NCBI GenBank assembly: GCA_937922805.1
Contig: CALAJV010000003.1
Span: 248,001-312,000, forward strand
Length of the DNA stretch: 64,000 bases
Direction: 5' to 3'
DNA from: an uncultured Acidimicrobiales bacterium
Lineage (GTDB): Bacteria > Actinomycetota > Acidimicrobiia > Acidimicrobiales > SZUA-35
Below the pieces are notes generated by a model. It did not search any database, was not told the origin of the DNA, and saw nothing but the letters and a program-made list of their open reading frames with translations. The number at the start of each line of letters is the position of its first letter. Position 1 is the stretch's first letter. The position numbers and the translations under genes are program-made. This document shows, piece by piece, positions 43,997 through 53,047 of this stretch.

Positions 43997-46348
43997 CTAA
44001 AAGCTGCCGCTGCTTCGGCCGCCGCCGAATGAACGACCGCCACGCGACACACCGCCACCAAACGACCGACCACCGGTGCTCCGGCCACCGCCTCCCGACC
44101 AACCACTGCCACTAGATCCGCTACCGCTAGACCAACCACTGCCGAAACCGCCACCGCTCCCAGTAGTCGCCCAAGCGGTCCTTCGTCGCCGACGAGCGAT
44201 AATTCGTTCCTGAATCTGGATTGCTCCGTCGGCAATGTTGGAGGCAACGACAATTTTCTGCTGGGGGTTAGATGGAAGGTCGTGCAGTGCCTCCCGTAAC
44301 CTCTCCAATGCTTGACCGTCTTTCGACGGAAAAATCTCCCAACCAAGGGCCCGTTCTGCTCGACGCAAAGTTCGATCGGCTCGAGCAACCTCTCGATCCG
44401 CTTCTCGTTTCAAAGCCTGGGTTCGAGCTTGGGCGTCGTGGGCGACAGCGAGCGCTTCGTCAAGTCTCCGGTTAATTCGATCGAGGGATTCGGCTACGCG
44501 AAGATAGTTAGGCCGTTCCATAGTTAGCTCAGTTTGGATGCCCGAGAGCGCCGTCGAAAATTTCGATGGCTCGTTCTGAAATGTTGGATCGAGATCGGCC
44601 GAGTTACTGGAGACGAACCTGGTCAAATCACGCAGAATTTCTTCCGCCTGGTCAAGTAGGGCCGGGCTTTCAAGCTTGGCTTGTTGCAGATCGATCAGCA
44701 GATCATCCACCTCGTCGAGAAGGCCATCGGCCCTAATCAGGTGGAGACCAGCTCGCTCTAAAGATTCTCCGGCCTCGTCTAATTGTTGGGCTGGAATCTG
44801 TTCCGCCACTGCGACTTCTTGTCGCTGATGAGCTAGCTCCAACTGTTCAAGGGCATGATCAGGGTTGTCAACTGCCCAATCCCATGAGCTGCTGGCATGA
44901 TCCTGGGCAATGATGCTTAGTTCCTTGCGCAGCGAGTCAATTCGCGCCAGTTCAAGCTCAGCTGCGGAGTCGAGCTCGGACTCCCAGGTTTTCAGAGACT
45001 CAAGCTGGTTTGGGAGGTTGTGCAAGTAATGAGCGGTTGCGAATAGGTCGGCTTCAGCTTGTTCAACCGAAACGGAAAGCGAGAGAAGATCAAGTTCGAG
45101 ATCTTCGAAGCTAACACCGCGCAGGCTTTGTTCAATTCCGACCAGCGTTGATCTAACATCGTCGATTGCCCACCCTTCGTCTTCTCGCGAAGTCCTCAGT
45201 AATTCAGTCTCGACTACTTCCTCGATCAGAAGTTCTTTTTTCGTCGGCAAGGCAATCCGGAGGTGGTCAAGATGAGCGCCAAACGCAGTTAGCCGGTCAA
45301 GCTCGAGCTCATGACTTTCAAGCGATTTGGACAGAGTGACTCCGGCTGTTCGCGCTCGACGGAGCTCATTCATAGATCCGTTTTCGACTCCCTGTGGGAT
45401 GATATCGGTTAGAAGTGCAGCGTCTCGTTCCGCGTCTTTTTGGGTGTCGCCGCTCTCGCGAACCAAGGTTCGTAGCTTCAGTTTGGTTTTCCCTGCGGTG
45501 GTTCGTTCCCAAACGTCAGCTTGGCCGGTAAGTCGGTCGAACCGTTCTCGCAGTGCGCCTATCTTGAGTCTGGGCCCAGCCAGTGACTTCTCGAGCGACT
45601 GGCGAGCTGAGCGGAGTTTGCGTCGACTGTTTACTACCCCGAAGACGGCTGCTCCCACAACAATCAAACCTAATGCTCCCAAGATGGCGTAGAAGGTAAT
45701 TCGGTTGTCCGGTTTCCTTTCCGTGCCGGAAGGGGTTTCGCTCGCTTCAGCATTTGCGTTCGACGAGCCGCCGACAACATCACCCAATAGTTGATCGGCG
45801 GCGAAGATCCCATCAACCAGCCCGCCGGTGAAGTCCCCGTCGGCAAACTTCGGTGACATTACTTCACTTCTAATCCGGTCTTGCTCGGACCCAGGAATGG
45901 GACGGCCCCAAGTGTCGCCCACCTCAACTAGCGAGAGGCGGTCGCCCCTCGAAACCGCTAGAAGGATTGTCTCGTCAACGATCTCGCCGTCACTGGCGGT
46001 GAAACAAGCTGCCACTAATTCATCTATGTAACCATCGAGATCGCCATCGGGAACGGTGTCGAAACTTCGGACGATGTAGATTGGTCCGTCGTTGGACGTC
46101 TGGTTGATCGCTTCAACAACTTGGTCGACGTCGATTTCTGCGCCATCGTCCACTACCGGCGAGTCGCAATCAAAACCGCCTTGAGCTGAAACGGTCGACG
46201 CTCCAAGAACTATGCCGAGGCCGACTATCCCAAGTAACAGTGCTGCGACGACCAACCCCATCCGGAGGGCGGCAACGGGACGCGAAACAATGGCGAGCAA
46301 CTGGGCAACGAAAATCCGAGCTCGGAGGGAGGTTCGTTTGTTTTGCAA
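43997..46348 (-). CDS. TPM-domain membrane protein with long coiled-coil
   Basis: A 783-aa protein. A basic start and hydrophobic segment (about residues 22-53) export it. A TPM (TLP18.3/Psb32/MOLO-1) domain follows at about 65-180 with VEAINQTSNDGPIYIVRSFDT and VDETILLAVSRGDRLSLVEVGDTWG. A second membrane helix (about residues 213-235: ITFYAILGALGLIVVGAAVFGVV) and about 450 residues rich in Glu, Leu and Arg form a predicted helical coiled coil. The C-terminus is Gly/Ser/Arg-rich (SGGGRSFGGGV type). TPM domains act as phosphatases or in membrane quality control. The role here is unknown. Confidence 0.84.
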   Translation of the reverse strand: MQNKRTSLRARIFVAQLLAIVSRPVAALRMGLVVAALLLGIVGLGIVLGASTVSAQGGFDCDSPVVDDGAEIDVDQVVEAINQTSNDGPIYIVRSFDTVPDGDLDGYIDELVAACFTASDGEIVDETILLAVSRGDRLSLVEVGDTWGRPIPGSEQDRIRSEVMSPKFADGDFTGGLVDGIFAADQLLGDVVGGSSNANAEASETPSGTERKPDNRITFYAILGALGLIVVGAAVFGVVNSRRKLRSARQSLEKSLAGPRLKIGALRERFDRLTGQADVWERTTAGKTKLKLRTLVRESGDTQKDAERDAALLTDIIPQGVENGSMNELRRARTAGVTLSKSLESHELELDRLTAFGAHLDHLRIALPTKKELLIEEVVETELLRTSREDEGWAIDDVRSTLVGIEQSLRGVSFEDLELDLLSLSVSVEQAEADLFATAHYLHNLPNQLESLKTWESELDSAAELELARIDSLRKELSIIAQDHASSSWDWAVDNPDHALEQLELAHQRQEVAVAEQIPAQQLDEAGESLERAGLHLIRADGLLDEVDDLLIDLQQAKLESPALLDQAEEILRDLTRFVSSNSADLDPTFQNEPSKFSTALSGIQTELTMERPNYLRVAESLDRINRRLDEALAVAHDAQARTQALKREADREVARADRTLRRAERALGWEIFPSKDGQALERLREALHDLPSNPQQKIVVASNIADGAIQIQERIIARRRRRTAWATTGSGGGFGSGWSSGSGSSGSGWSGGGGRSTGGRSFGGGVSRGGRSFGGGRSSGSF

Positions 46349-46394
46349 TTAGTTCCCGTCTCGATTCGCCAAACCTAGCTGTCTAATATACCGA

Positions 46395-46982
46395 TCATGG
46401 GTCTTCAATGAGTGCGGCACGAAGAAAGCTCAATAGCGTCCGACGCAACCCGGCAGCTACCCGCAAATCCAGTTCAAGTCCGACCGCTCGGAGCACTTCA
46501 GCATCGGTGACAACCCCTGTGACCGCGGCATAAGAAGAGACAAGTACCAAACGCGGATCGTTGGAGCGGAACTGTCCCGATTCCATTCCAGATTCGAGGT
46601 ATGCGACGGCCTGTTCCACCAGCGGGCTTAGCACCTCGAGCACAAGAGCCGACCACGGCTGACCAAGACGATTAACTTCCCGTAGGAGCCCCAGTAGTTC
46701 CGGTCGACGAATAGCCAGCGCAAAACTAGCTCGAATCGTGGCTTCAACCCGGTCCCAGCCAGGCTGGCTGCGAGCAATTGCTGCTTCCAGCTCGGCCAGC
46801 AGTTCGGCCGCTGCTTCAGTAAGAACCTGTGTGATTAGGCCGTCTTTCGAGCCAAAGTGGTACAAAATCGTTTGTTTCGTGACTCCAAGTTCGGCTGCTA
46901 GAGCGTCTAGCGACGTGCCAGAAACACCCCGATCGGCGAAAGCTATGGTTGCCGCCAAAATCACCCTATGCTTAGTAGACAC
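46395..46982 (-). CDS. TetR-family transcriptional regulator
   Basis: A 195-aa TetR repressor. The N-terminal helix-turn-helix (FADRGVSGTSLDALAAELGVTKQTILYHFGSKDGLI) is canonical. The rest is the all-helical ligand-binding dimer domain. The GTG at 46982 lies inside a perfect 30-bp palindrome, so the protein probably represses its own gene by binding there; a GTG 18 bases downstream is an alternative start. It is divergent from the fatty acyl reductase operon, whose genes use acyl groups, so an acyl-CoA ligand is plausible. Confidence 0.93.
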   Translation of the reverse strand: MSTKHRVILAATIAFADRGVSGTSLDALAAELGVTKQTILYHFGSKDGLITQVLTEAAAELLAELEAAIARSQPGWDRVEATIRASFALAIRRPELLGLLREVNRLGQPWSALVLEVLSPLVEQAVAYLESGMESGQFRSNDPRLVLVSSYAAVTGVVTDAEVLRAVGLELDLRVAAGLRRTLLSFLRAALIEDP

Positions 46983-47004
46983 TTACCATATGGTAAGTGT
47001 CTAC
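46975..47004. promoter_or_regulatory. Perfect 30-bp palindrome, probable TetR operator
   Basis: Every base of this 30-bp segment pairs with its reverse complement. The core is ACTTACCATATGGTAAGT, flanked by GTAGAC and GTCTAC. It overlaps the start codon of the TetR gene and lies 100 bp before the divergent acyl reductase operon. Length and position are those of TetR operators. It could control both directions. Confidence 0.85.
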
Positions 47005-47103
47005 GGTGGGAACAAGCAAAGGTAATTTCCTGCCAGCTCCTGTCCCTGGCAATCTGACAACTTGTAGCTTCACTATCAAACAACACATGGAACATGTCGA
47101 ACG

Positions 47104-49443
47104 ATGATCAAAAGCGGACTCTCGGGTAAAAAAATTGCGATAACCGGTTCGACTGGGTTTTTAGGAACTGCTCTAGTCGAGCGGTTGCTTCGTGGCGTCC
47201 CCGATTGTGAACTGGTGTTGCTGGTTCGGGCCGGTAAACGCTCGACGCCGGCCCAGCGGGCTCGGAGAGAGATTTTCCGAAACGATGTGTTCGATCGGCA
47301 GCTCGAATCGCTCGGCAAAGATGAATTCTGGGCCGATGTCGACCGCCGGGTTCACGTGATCCAAGGTGATATCGGAGTTGACGGCCTTGGCCTCGATGAT
47401 GAAGGCCGAGCACACATCGCTTCTTGCGACGTGATAATCCACTCTGCCGCCACTGTTAGCTTCGATGCCCCACTGGATGGCGCAGTCGAAGTGAACCTAC
47501 TTGGACCAACTCGGATCGCCCAAACCCTGGCAGCACTTGAAGTCGCCCCTCATTTAGTCGCAGTTTCAACTTGCTATGTGGCCGGCAACCGCCGAGGCAA
47601 CGCCCCCGAGCAGTTACTCAGCGACAGCCCGTTCCACATAGATGTCGACTGGAAGTCTGAAGTGTCGGCCGCTCGCCGATCCCGAGCCGACTTCGACGCC
47701 GAGTCTCGTGTCGTCGAACGATTAGAAGAGTTCAGGAAGCGAGCTCGCCATGAGCTAGGCGCGGCCGGTACCCCACTGTTGGCAGCCAAGACCGAACAAC
47801 TACGGGTCCGATGGGTCACAGAACAATTAGTAGAAGCTGGTCGAGCACGAGCGGCATCGTTGGGCTGGCCTGACGCCTACGCCTATACCAAAGCGCTAGG
47901 AGAACGAGCGTTAGATGAAAGCAAAGGCGACATTCCAGTCTCGATTGTCCGACCGTCGATTATCGAGTCAGCCTGGACTGAACCCAAGCCCGGCTGGATC
48001 AAGGGCTTCCGTATGGCTGAGCCCATCATCATTAGCTACGCCCGAGGCCTGCTAAAAGAATTTCCTGGTGTTCCCGAGGGAGTAATCGACGTCATCCCAG
48101 TTGATATCGTGGTTGCATCCATAATTGCTGTCGCCGCCCGGGGCCCCGTCGGAGATCCAAAAACTATCGACATAACTCAAGTTGCGTCAGGCACCCGGAA
48201 CCCGCTGCACTACCGAAAGCTGGTCAATCTCGTCAGCACGTGGTTTACCGACCATCCGCTGTACGACCAAAAGGGCCAACCGATTGCAGTGCCAGAGTGG
48301 TCATTTCCGGGTCGCGGAGCAGTAGAACGACAGTTAGGTCGGGTCCAACGGAATTTGGAACTGGCCGACAAGACCTTGAAGCTACTTCCCCTCCGTGGCC
48401 GCCAGGCAATGATCAACGCCGACATCGAGGACAAAAAGGATCAGGTCAGCCGAGCATCGGGCTATGTGAAAATCTACGGGGCCTACGCCGAATGCGAAGC
48501 TCTCTACGGTGTTGACAACTTGTTAGCGCTTCACGAAAGCCTCGATGAAACTGAAAAGATCGAGTTCTGCTGCGACCCGGCAGTGGTCGACTGGGATACC
48601 TATGTGGCCAAAGTTCACTTGCCATCGGTAGTAGAGCATGCCCGGGTAAAGACCACCGGGGAACGATCCGATCCTGACGCCAGAACCCGAAGGCTTAAAG
48701 CTCGGGTGCTCGACACCGAGCGTCATCTCGCAGCATTCGACCTCGAAAACACCATCATCGCGAGCAACGTCGTCTTCAGCTATGCCTGGCTCGCCACTCG
48801 AAACCTGGCACCAGCCGACCGACTAAAGTTCACCCTCAAGACGCTAGCTGAAGGCCCCAGCCTGCTCGCCCTCGACCAACGAGATCGAACGGATTTCCTT
48901 CGCCATTTCTACCGACGCTACGACGGTGCCTCGGTGGCCGAACTGGATCGCCTGGGCCCTGAGCTGTTGGCCGATCACATCTTGACGAAAGCATTTCCAG
49001 CGGCGGTGCGTCGGGTTCGGCGCCACCGGGATCTCGGCCACCGCACCGTCCTAATTACTGGCGCCCTCGACGTGGTTGTTAAGCCGCTCCGTCCGTTGTT
49101 TGACGATGTTATCTGCTCGGAAATGACGCAGCGAGATGGGCGCTATACCGGTGAACTAATTGCTGTGCCGCCCACCGGCGAGGTGCGGGCACAGGCCCTA
49201 CGAGACTACGCCCTCGAACATGATTTCGACTTGGCCGAATCGGTGGCTTATGCCGATTCGTCCTCCGACCTTCCGCTTCTCGACGCGGTTGGTTTCCCGG
49301 TGGCAGTTAATCCAGAAGCCCGCTTAGCTTCAATGGCTATCAAACGGGGCTGGTTGATCGAATATTGGCAGAAAGCGCCTGGAGGAACAGACAAGTCTCT
49401 TCCCCTTGGCCCCCTCCCCTCTCTACGACGGAGTCGCAAGTGA
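47104..49443 (+). CDS. Fatty acyl reductase (SDR) fused to HAD-IB hydrolase
   Basis: Two-domain protein of 779 aa. Residues 1 to about 480 form a FAR/thioester reductase-type SDR: ITGSTGFLGTAL (G15xxGxxG21), CDVIIHSAATVSFDAPLDGAVEVNLLGPTRI, YxxxK at Y259-K263 (YAYTKALGE), then IVRPSIIESAW. Such domains reduce fatty acyl-CoA to aldehyde or alcohol with NADPH. Residues about 540-770 are a HAD-IB domain: AAFDLENTIIAS (nucleophile Asp546), VLITGALDVVVKPL and YADSSSDLPLL. The second aspartate of DxD is Glu548 here, so phosphatase activity is doubtful. It starts the operon with the LarA-like and PlsC-like genes and is probably TetR-regulated. Confidence 0.88.
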   Translation: MIKSGLSGKKIAITGSTGFLGTALVERLLRGVPDCELVLLVRAGKRSTPAQRARREIFRNDVFDRQLESLGKDEFWADVDRRVHVIQGDIGVDGLGLDDEGRAHIASCDVIIHSAATVSFDAPLDGAVEVNLLGPTRIAQTLAALEVAPHLVAVSTCYVAGNRRGNAPEQLLSDSPFHIDVDWKSEVSAARRSRADFDAESRVVERLEEFRKRARHELGAAGTPLLAAKTEQLRVRWVTEQLVEAGRARAASLGWPDAYAYTKALGERALDESKGDIPVSIVRPSIIESAWTEPKPGWIKGFRMAEPIIISYARGLLKEFPGVPEGVIDVIPVDIVVASIIAVAARGPVGDPKTIDITQVASGTRNPLHYRKLVNLVSTWFTDHPLYDQKGQPIAVPEWSFPGRGAVERQLGRVQRNLELADKTLKLLPLRGRQAMINADIEDKKDQVSRASGYVKIYGAYAECEALYGVDNLLALHESLDETEKIEFCCDPAVVDWDTYVAKVHLPSVVEHARVKTTGERSDPDARTRRLKARVLDTERHLAAFDLENTIIASNVVFSYAWLATRNLAPADRLKFTLKTLAEGPSLLALDQRDRTDFLRHFYRRYDGASVAELDRLGPELLADHILTKAFPAAVRRVRRHRDLGHRTVLITGALDVVVKPLRPLFDDVICSEMTQRDGRYTGELIAVPPTGEVRAQALRDYALEHDFDLAESVAYADSSSDLPLLDAVGFPVAVNPEARLASMAIKRGWLIEYWQKAPGGTDKSLPLGPLPSLRRSRK

Positions 49444-51053
49444 AAAAGAAGTCGACCACGAATCCACGACCAGGCTTTGTTCTGGAAGTCGATCGGCAAA
49501 CGCCACCGATTTTGTTCCACCATGGCGAAGGCTTCCGGATGGAGAAGCTGCCGGTAGGCAGAAGTCGCGTCATTTATCCGAGCGAGCCCCTTAACGGTCT
49601 TGAAGACCCCGAAGCGGCCATCCGTGATGCGTTGCTAAATCCCATCGACGATGATCCACTACCGTCACTCCTTCGCCCCGACATGAAGTTGACCATCGCG
49701 TTCGACGACATCTCACTTCCACTACCTCCGATGCAGCGTCCAGACGTCCGGCAGCGAATTATCGAGCAGGTGCTCGACCTGGCTGCTGAAGCAGGTGTCG
49801 ACGATGTCCACCTAATCGCAGCTCTTTGTCTTCATCGCCGCATGACCGAAGCCGAACTCCGACATGCCGTCGGCGACCGGGTCTACGAGGCATTCGCACC
49901 GCATGGGCAGCTGTACAACCACGATGCCGAAGATCCCGAGGGCATGGTCATCTTGGGAACAACTGAAAAAGGCGAGTCGGTTCAGATGTCGAAACGGGCG
50001 GCTGAGTCTGATCTCGTCATCTACGTGAACATCAACCTCGTCTCTATGGACGGTGGTTGGAAGAGCACAGCAACCGGGCTGTCCGGCTACGAAGGGGTTA
50101 AAGCTCACCACAACGTTCACACCATGCGCCACTCTCGGTCGTTCATGGATCAGGAGAGTTCAGAACTTCACCGGTCGAACTGGCGCCAAGGGGCGATCAT
50201 CAAAGCCGACGGCCCTCGAGTCTTTCAAATAGAAACGACGCTCAACACCAACGTCTTCGGCACTGAAGGCCCGATGTCGGTATTGCAAAAACGTGAGTGG
50301 GAGTGGTCGATGAAAGATCGAGCCTCATTCTCAGCGATGCAAGCCGGGTTGAAAACCATGTCGGCCGGCAATCGACGTCGGATTTTCCACTCGTGGAAAG
50401 CTCCTTACGAACTAACCTCAGTGCAAGCCGGTGAGGTGGAAGCAGTCCATCGTAAAACTACTGAAATGGTTTACGCCCAACATTTAGTTCCGGTCAAGGG
50501 CCAAACCGACATCGTGACTATGGGTCTACCATACCTGACGCCTTATAACGTCAATTCGATAATGAACCCGATTCTGGTAATGGTTCAAGGGCTCGGATAT
50601 TTCTTCAACCTGTACAAGGGCAAGCCTGTTGTTCGGGAAGGAGGCGTGCTAATAATGAGTCATCCAACGCCATGGGAATTTCACCCTGTGCACCACCCGT
50701 CCTACATCGACTTTTTCGAACAAGTACTCGCCGACACCACTGACCCGATCGAGATCGAGCAAAAATATGAGAAGCAGTTCGCTGAAGATGAGTGGTACCG
50801 CCACCTCTATCGGACCAGTTATGCCTATCACGGTGTTCACCCGTTCTATATGTGGTACTGGGGTTCGCATGCGTTGCAATACCTCAGTCAGGTCATCGTC
50901 GTTGGCGGCGAACCACGGTCAGTCCGACGGCTCGGCTTTAAGCCGGCGTCGACGTTGCAGGATGCCTTGGAAATGGCCGAGGACCAGGTCGGCTCGGCCC
51001 CGACCATTACTCACTTGCACAACCCACCCATTCTCATGGCAGACGTTACCTGA
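49440..51053 (+). CDS. LarA-like (DUF2088, lactate racemase-type) protein
   Basis: A 537-aa protein of the lactate racemase LarA superfamily. DMKLTIAFDDISLPLPPMQRPDVRQ corresponds to the DxTRPxP segment and VHLIAALCLHRRMTEAELRHAVGDRVYE to the ATGxHR segment; here CLHR replaces TGTHR, a change in a region near the nickel-pincer cofactor site of LarA. VMDG-type and TVHK-like segments of true racemases are not evident. The GTG start shares four bases (GTGA) with the stop of the reductase gene, so the two are coupled. No larBCE cofactor genes are seen here. The substrate is unknown; the operon suggests a hydroxy-acyl or lipid-derived compound. Confidence 0.78.
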   Translation: MKKKSTTNPRPGFVLEVDRQTPPILFHHGEGFRMEKLPVGRSRVIYPSEPLNGLEDPEAAIRDALLNPIDDDPLPSLLRPDMKLTIAFDDISLPLPPMQRPDVRQRIIEQVLDLAAEAGVDDVHLIAALCLHRRMTEAELRHAVGDRVYEAFAPHGQLYNHDAEDPEGMVILGTTEKGESVQMSKRAAESDLVIYVNINLVSMDGGWKSTATGLSGYEGVKAHHNVHTMRHSRSFMDQESSELHRSNWRQGAIIKADGPRVFQIETTLNTNVFGTEGPMSVLQKREWEWSMKDRASFSAMQAGLKTMSAGNRRRIFHSWKAPYELTSVQAGEVEAVHRKTTEMVYAQHLVPVKGQTDIVTMGLPYLTPYNVNSIMNPILVMVQGLGYFFNLYKGKPVVREGGVLIMSHPTPWEFHPVHHPSYIDFFEQVLADTTDPIEIEQKYEKQFAEDEWYRHLYRTSYAYHGVHPFYMWYWGSHALQYLSQVIVVGGEPRSVRRLGFKPASTLQDALEMAEDQVGSAPTITHLHNPPILMADVT

Positions 51054-51059
51054 TCACCC

Positions 51060-51977
51060 ATGAGACGTTCACCTAACGGAATTATCTCTCACCTTCGGTT
51101 TATCGCCCGACCTCCAACCCGACCTAAAGGAGTGGAGAAGAAGGCCGAGCTGCCAACCACCGGGGTTTATTACGACACTGACTGGGCCCATCGCCCATTG
51201 GCCAAATTCGTCCGCAGAGTTGGCGTGTGGGGATTCTTTAAGCCCGCTGTTGCCCTGTACGCATCGCCAAAGGTAGTGGCCGCCGATCGACTCGACGACG
51301 TCGAAGGTCCAGTGATTTTTGCCGCCAACCACCACAGTCATGCTGATACCAGTGTTTTACTGGCGACGCTGCCAAGCCATCTGCGGAACGATTTGGCCAT
51401 CGCTGCTGGCGCCGACTATTTCTTTCCAAACAAAGTTGCGGCCGCCGCGTCAGCTTTACTGATCGGAGCAATCCCGATTGAACGACAAAAGATTTCGCGT
51501 CTTTCAATCGACAATTCTCTGAAGGCGCTCAGCGCTGGTCGAAGCCTTCTGATCTTTCCCGAAGGTGGTCGGAGCCCCGACGGTTGGAGTGGTGAGCACC
51601 GCCCGGGAGCAGCATTTCTGGCCAAGCAAAGTGGAGCAAAGGTTATTCCGGTTTACCTCGATGGCACGGGCAACGTCTTACCCAAAGGCCAAAATTGGCC
51701 TTCTCGTTCACGGGTTGCGGTTGTTTTCGGTTCACCGATGTCAATGTCAGATGTGGAGGATTCGAGAGCGTTCGCTAAGCGAGTCGAAGATCGGGTCAAC
51801 GAGCTAGCAGATGAGTTTCAGAGCGGTTGGTGGCAGGCCCGCAAGAACGCTCACAGCTTGGTCACTCCAGAGACAACGGGCCCTGAAGCTGGCGCTTGGC
51901 GTCGGCGGTGGGCCTTGGGGCCGAAACCGGGGCAACGTCGTTCATCTGAATCAGCCCGTAAGTGGCCAAATATTTAG
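51060..51977 (+). CDS. 1-acylglycerol-3-phosphate acyltransferase-like (PlsC family)
   Basis: Membrane-associated acyltransferase of 305 aa. The HX4D motif is FAANHHSHADTS, and LLIFPEGGRSPDGW and GAKVIPVYLDGTGNVLPKG are the other conserved blocks. It starts six bases after the LarA-like gene. A typical member acylates lysophosphatidate, but the operon context allows transfer of an acyl group to a fatty alcohol or other acceptor. The N-terminus has basic segments rather than a classical membrane helix. Confidence 0.88.
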   Translation: MRRSPNGIISHLRFIARPPTRPKGVEKKAELPTTGVYYDTDWAHRPLAKFVRRVGVWGFFKPAVALYASPKVVAADRLDDVEGPVIFAANHHSHADTSVLLATLPSHLRNDLAIAAGADYFFPNKVAAAASALLIGAIPIERQKISRLSIDNSLKALSAGRSLLIFPEGGRSPDGWSGEHRPGAAFLAKQSGAKVIPVYLDGTGNVLPKGQNWPSRSRVAVVFGSPMSMSDVEDSRAFAKRVEDRVNELADEFQSGWWQARKNAHSLVTPETTGPEAGAWRRRWALGPKPGQRRSSESARKWPNI

Positions 51978-51999
51978 GCGACCATGCAGCCGGGCAAAC

Positions 52000-53031
52000 C
52001 TACGGGTTGACGAGTCCAGCCACGACCGGGTCAAGGCGCGCTAGCGGATGGTGGCTCTCGTGGTCGTAAGCCAAACGGCTAACTGTTCGCCCCGCAACCT
52101 CGGGCGACGAGTAACTGCGGTCATCAACTCGCCACGCTGTTCCAAATCCTGTAGACGCCAACGCGGCATCTCGAGTAGCAACCTCAGCCCTCGCAGCACT
52201 GGCCTCAGCCCGCACCCGATCAATCCGATCAGCAGCGGACCCACCCACGCTCACAGCCGAACCAGCCTCAGCCCGCACCCGATCAATCCGATCAGTTGCG
52301 ATTGGCTGTTCGGTTGTTTCGGCTCCCGCTGGGACAGTAGCTGGCGGATCGTCAACCGTTTCTCGATCTTCACCGTTGTCGATGCCATCTGAATCCTGTG
52401 CCTGTTGCCATTCTCGATAGATTTGAGGAACAAGCTCGTCATCGATCTCTGGTTCATCCAATTCCGAGCAGTTCAACACGTCGTCTCGTTCGCCGCAACT
52501 GACTCCAAATTGTTCGTACTCGCTACCAATCGGTGACTGCTCAAACAGTTGGTCACACGATGCGCCCATTCCGTTTTCGCATTCGGCCCAGAGGCCGTCG
52601 AGCTCAATGTCGTCACCATTGGTGAACGGCTGGTTGGCCAAAACTGTTTTGCCTGCGCCTTCGCTACCGTCTTGTCGCCCGTCAGGTCGCCCAGTTTGGC
52701 TCGAGCCATCATCTAAGGATCGTACACAGATCACACGCAGTTCGTCGATGGCAACGTTGCTTAGCTCAAATCGCTCAATCTCGCGTTCACCTAAGCGGAC
52801 GATGCATTCGGCGACCAATTCATCAGTTCCCTCATCGACCAACTCGAGCTGCATTGACTCGACCGGGTCGACGGCCTGCTCTTGTCGATCTGCTAGCGAG
52901 CAGCCGCTTAAGGCTAACGCAAACGCGGTTGCGACGGCCGCAGCGGCGACCGGCCCCGCAGTCCTCGTGATAGTAACGCTGGCTTTCGATGGCGCAAACC
53001 AAGGCGCTATGTTCTTCAGTTCGTGTTTCAT
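52000..53031 (-). CDS. Lipoprotein with acidic cysteine-rich GDDxELDxLW-type domain
   Basis: Exported lipoprotein of 343 aa, Cys44 in the lipobox LALSGC. The ATG at 53031 has GGGGAG five bases upstream. The first part (ELVAECIVRLGEREIERFELSNVAIDELRVIC) and the second part (NQPFTNGDDIELDGLWAECENGMGASCDQLFEQSPIGSEYEQFGVSCGER) resemble a small domain repeated in many actinobacterial surface proteins (from memory). A disordered stretch with two copies of DRIDRVRAEA ends the protein. It lies 17 bases after the DUF3048 gene in the same direction. Function unknown. Confidence 0.72.
   Translation of the reverse strand: MKHELKNIAPWFAPSKASVTITRTAGPVAAAAVATAFALALSGCSLADRQEQAVDPVESMQLELVDEGTDELVAECIVRLGEREIERFELSNVAIDELRVICVRSLDDGSSQTGRPDGRQDGSEGAGKTVLANQPFTNGDDIELDGLWAECENGMGASCDQLFEQSPIGSEYEQFGVSCGERDDVLNCSELDEPEIDDELVPQIYREWQQAQDSDGIDNGEDRETVDDPPATVPAGAETTEQPIATDRIDRVRAEAGSAVSVGGSAADRIDRVRAEASAARAEVATRDAALASTGFGTAWRVDDRSYSSPEVAGRTVSRLAYDHESHHPLARLDPVVAGLVNP
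52202..52295 (-). repeat. 31-bp direct repeat in lipoprotein gene
   Basis: Identical 31-bp copies at 52202-52232 and 52265-52295 (63-bp period, in frame) encode the two DRIDRVRAEA segments. Recent duplication within a disordered tail. Confidence 0.88.
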
Positions 53032-53047
53032 GAATCTCCCCGATTGG

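Noticed and set aside
52202..52295. 31-bp direct repeats as attachment sites or CRISPR
   Set aside because: In-frame duplication in a lipoprotein tail; only 32 bp between copies and no mobile genes nearby.
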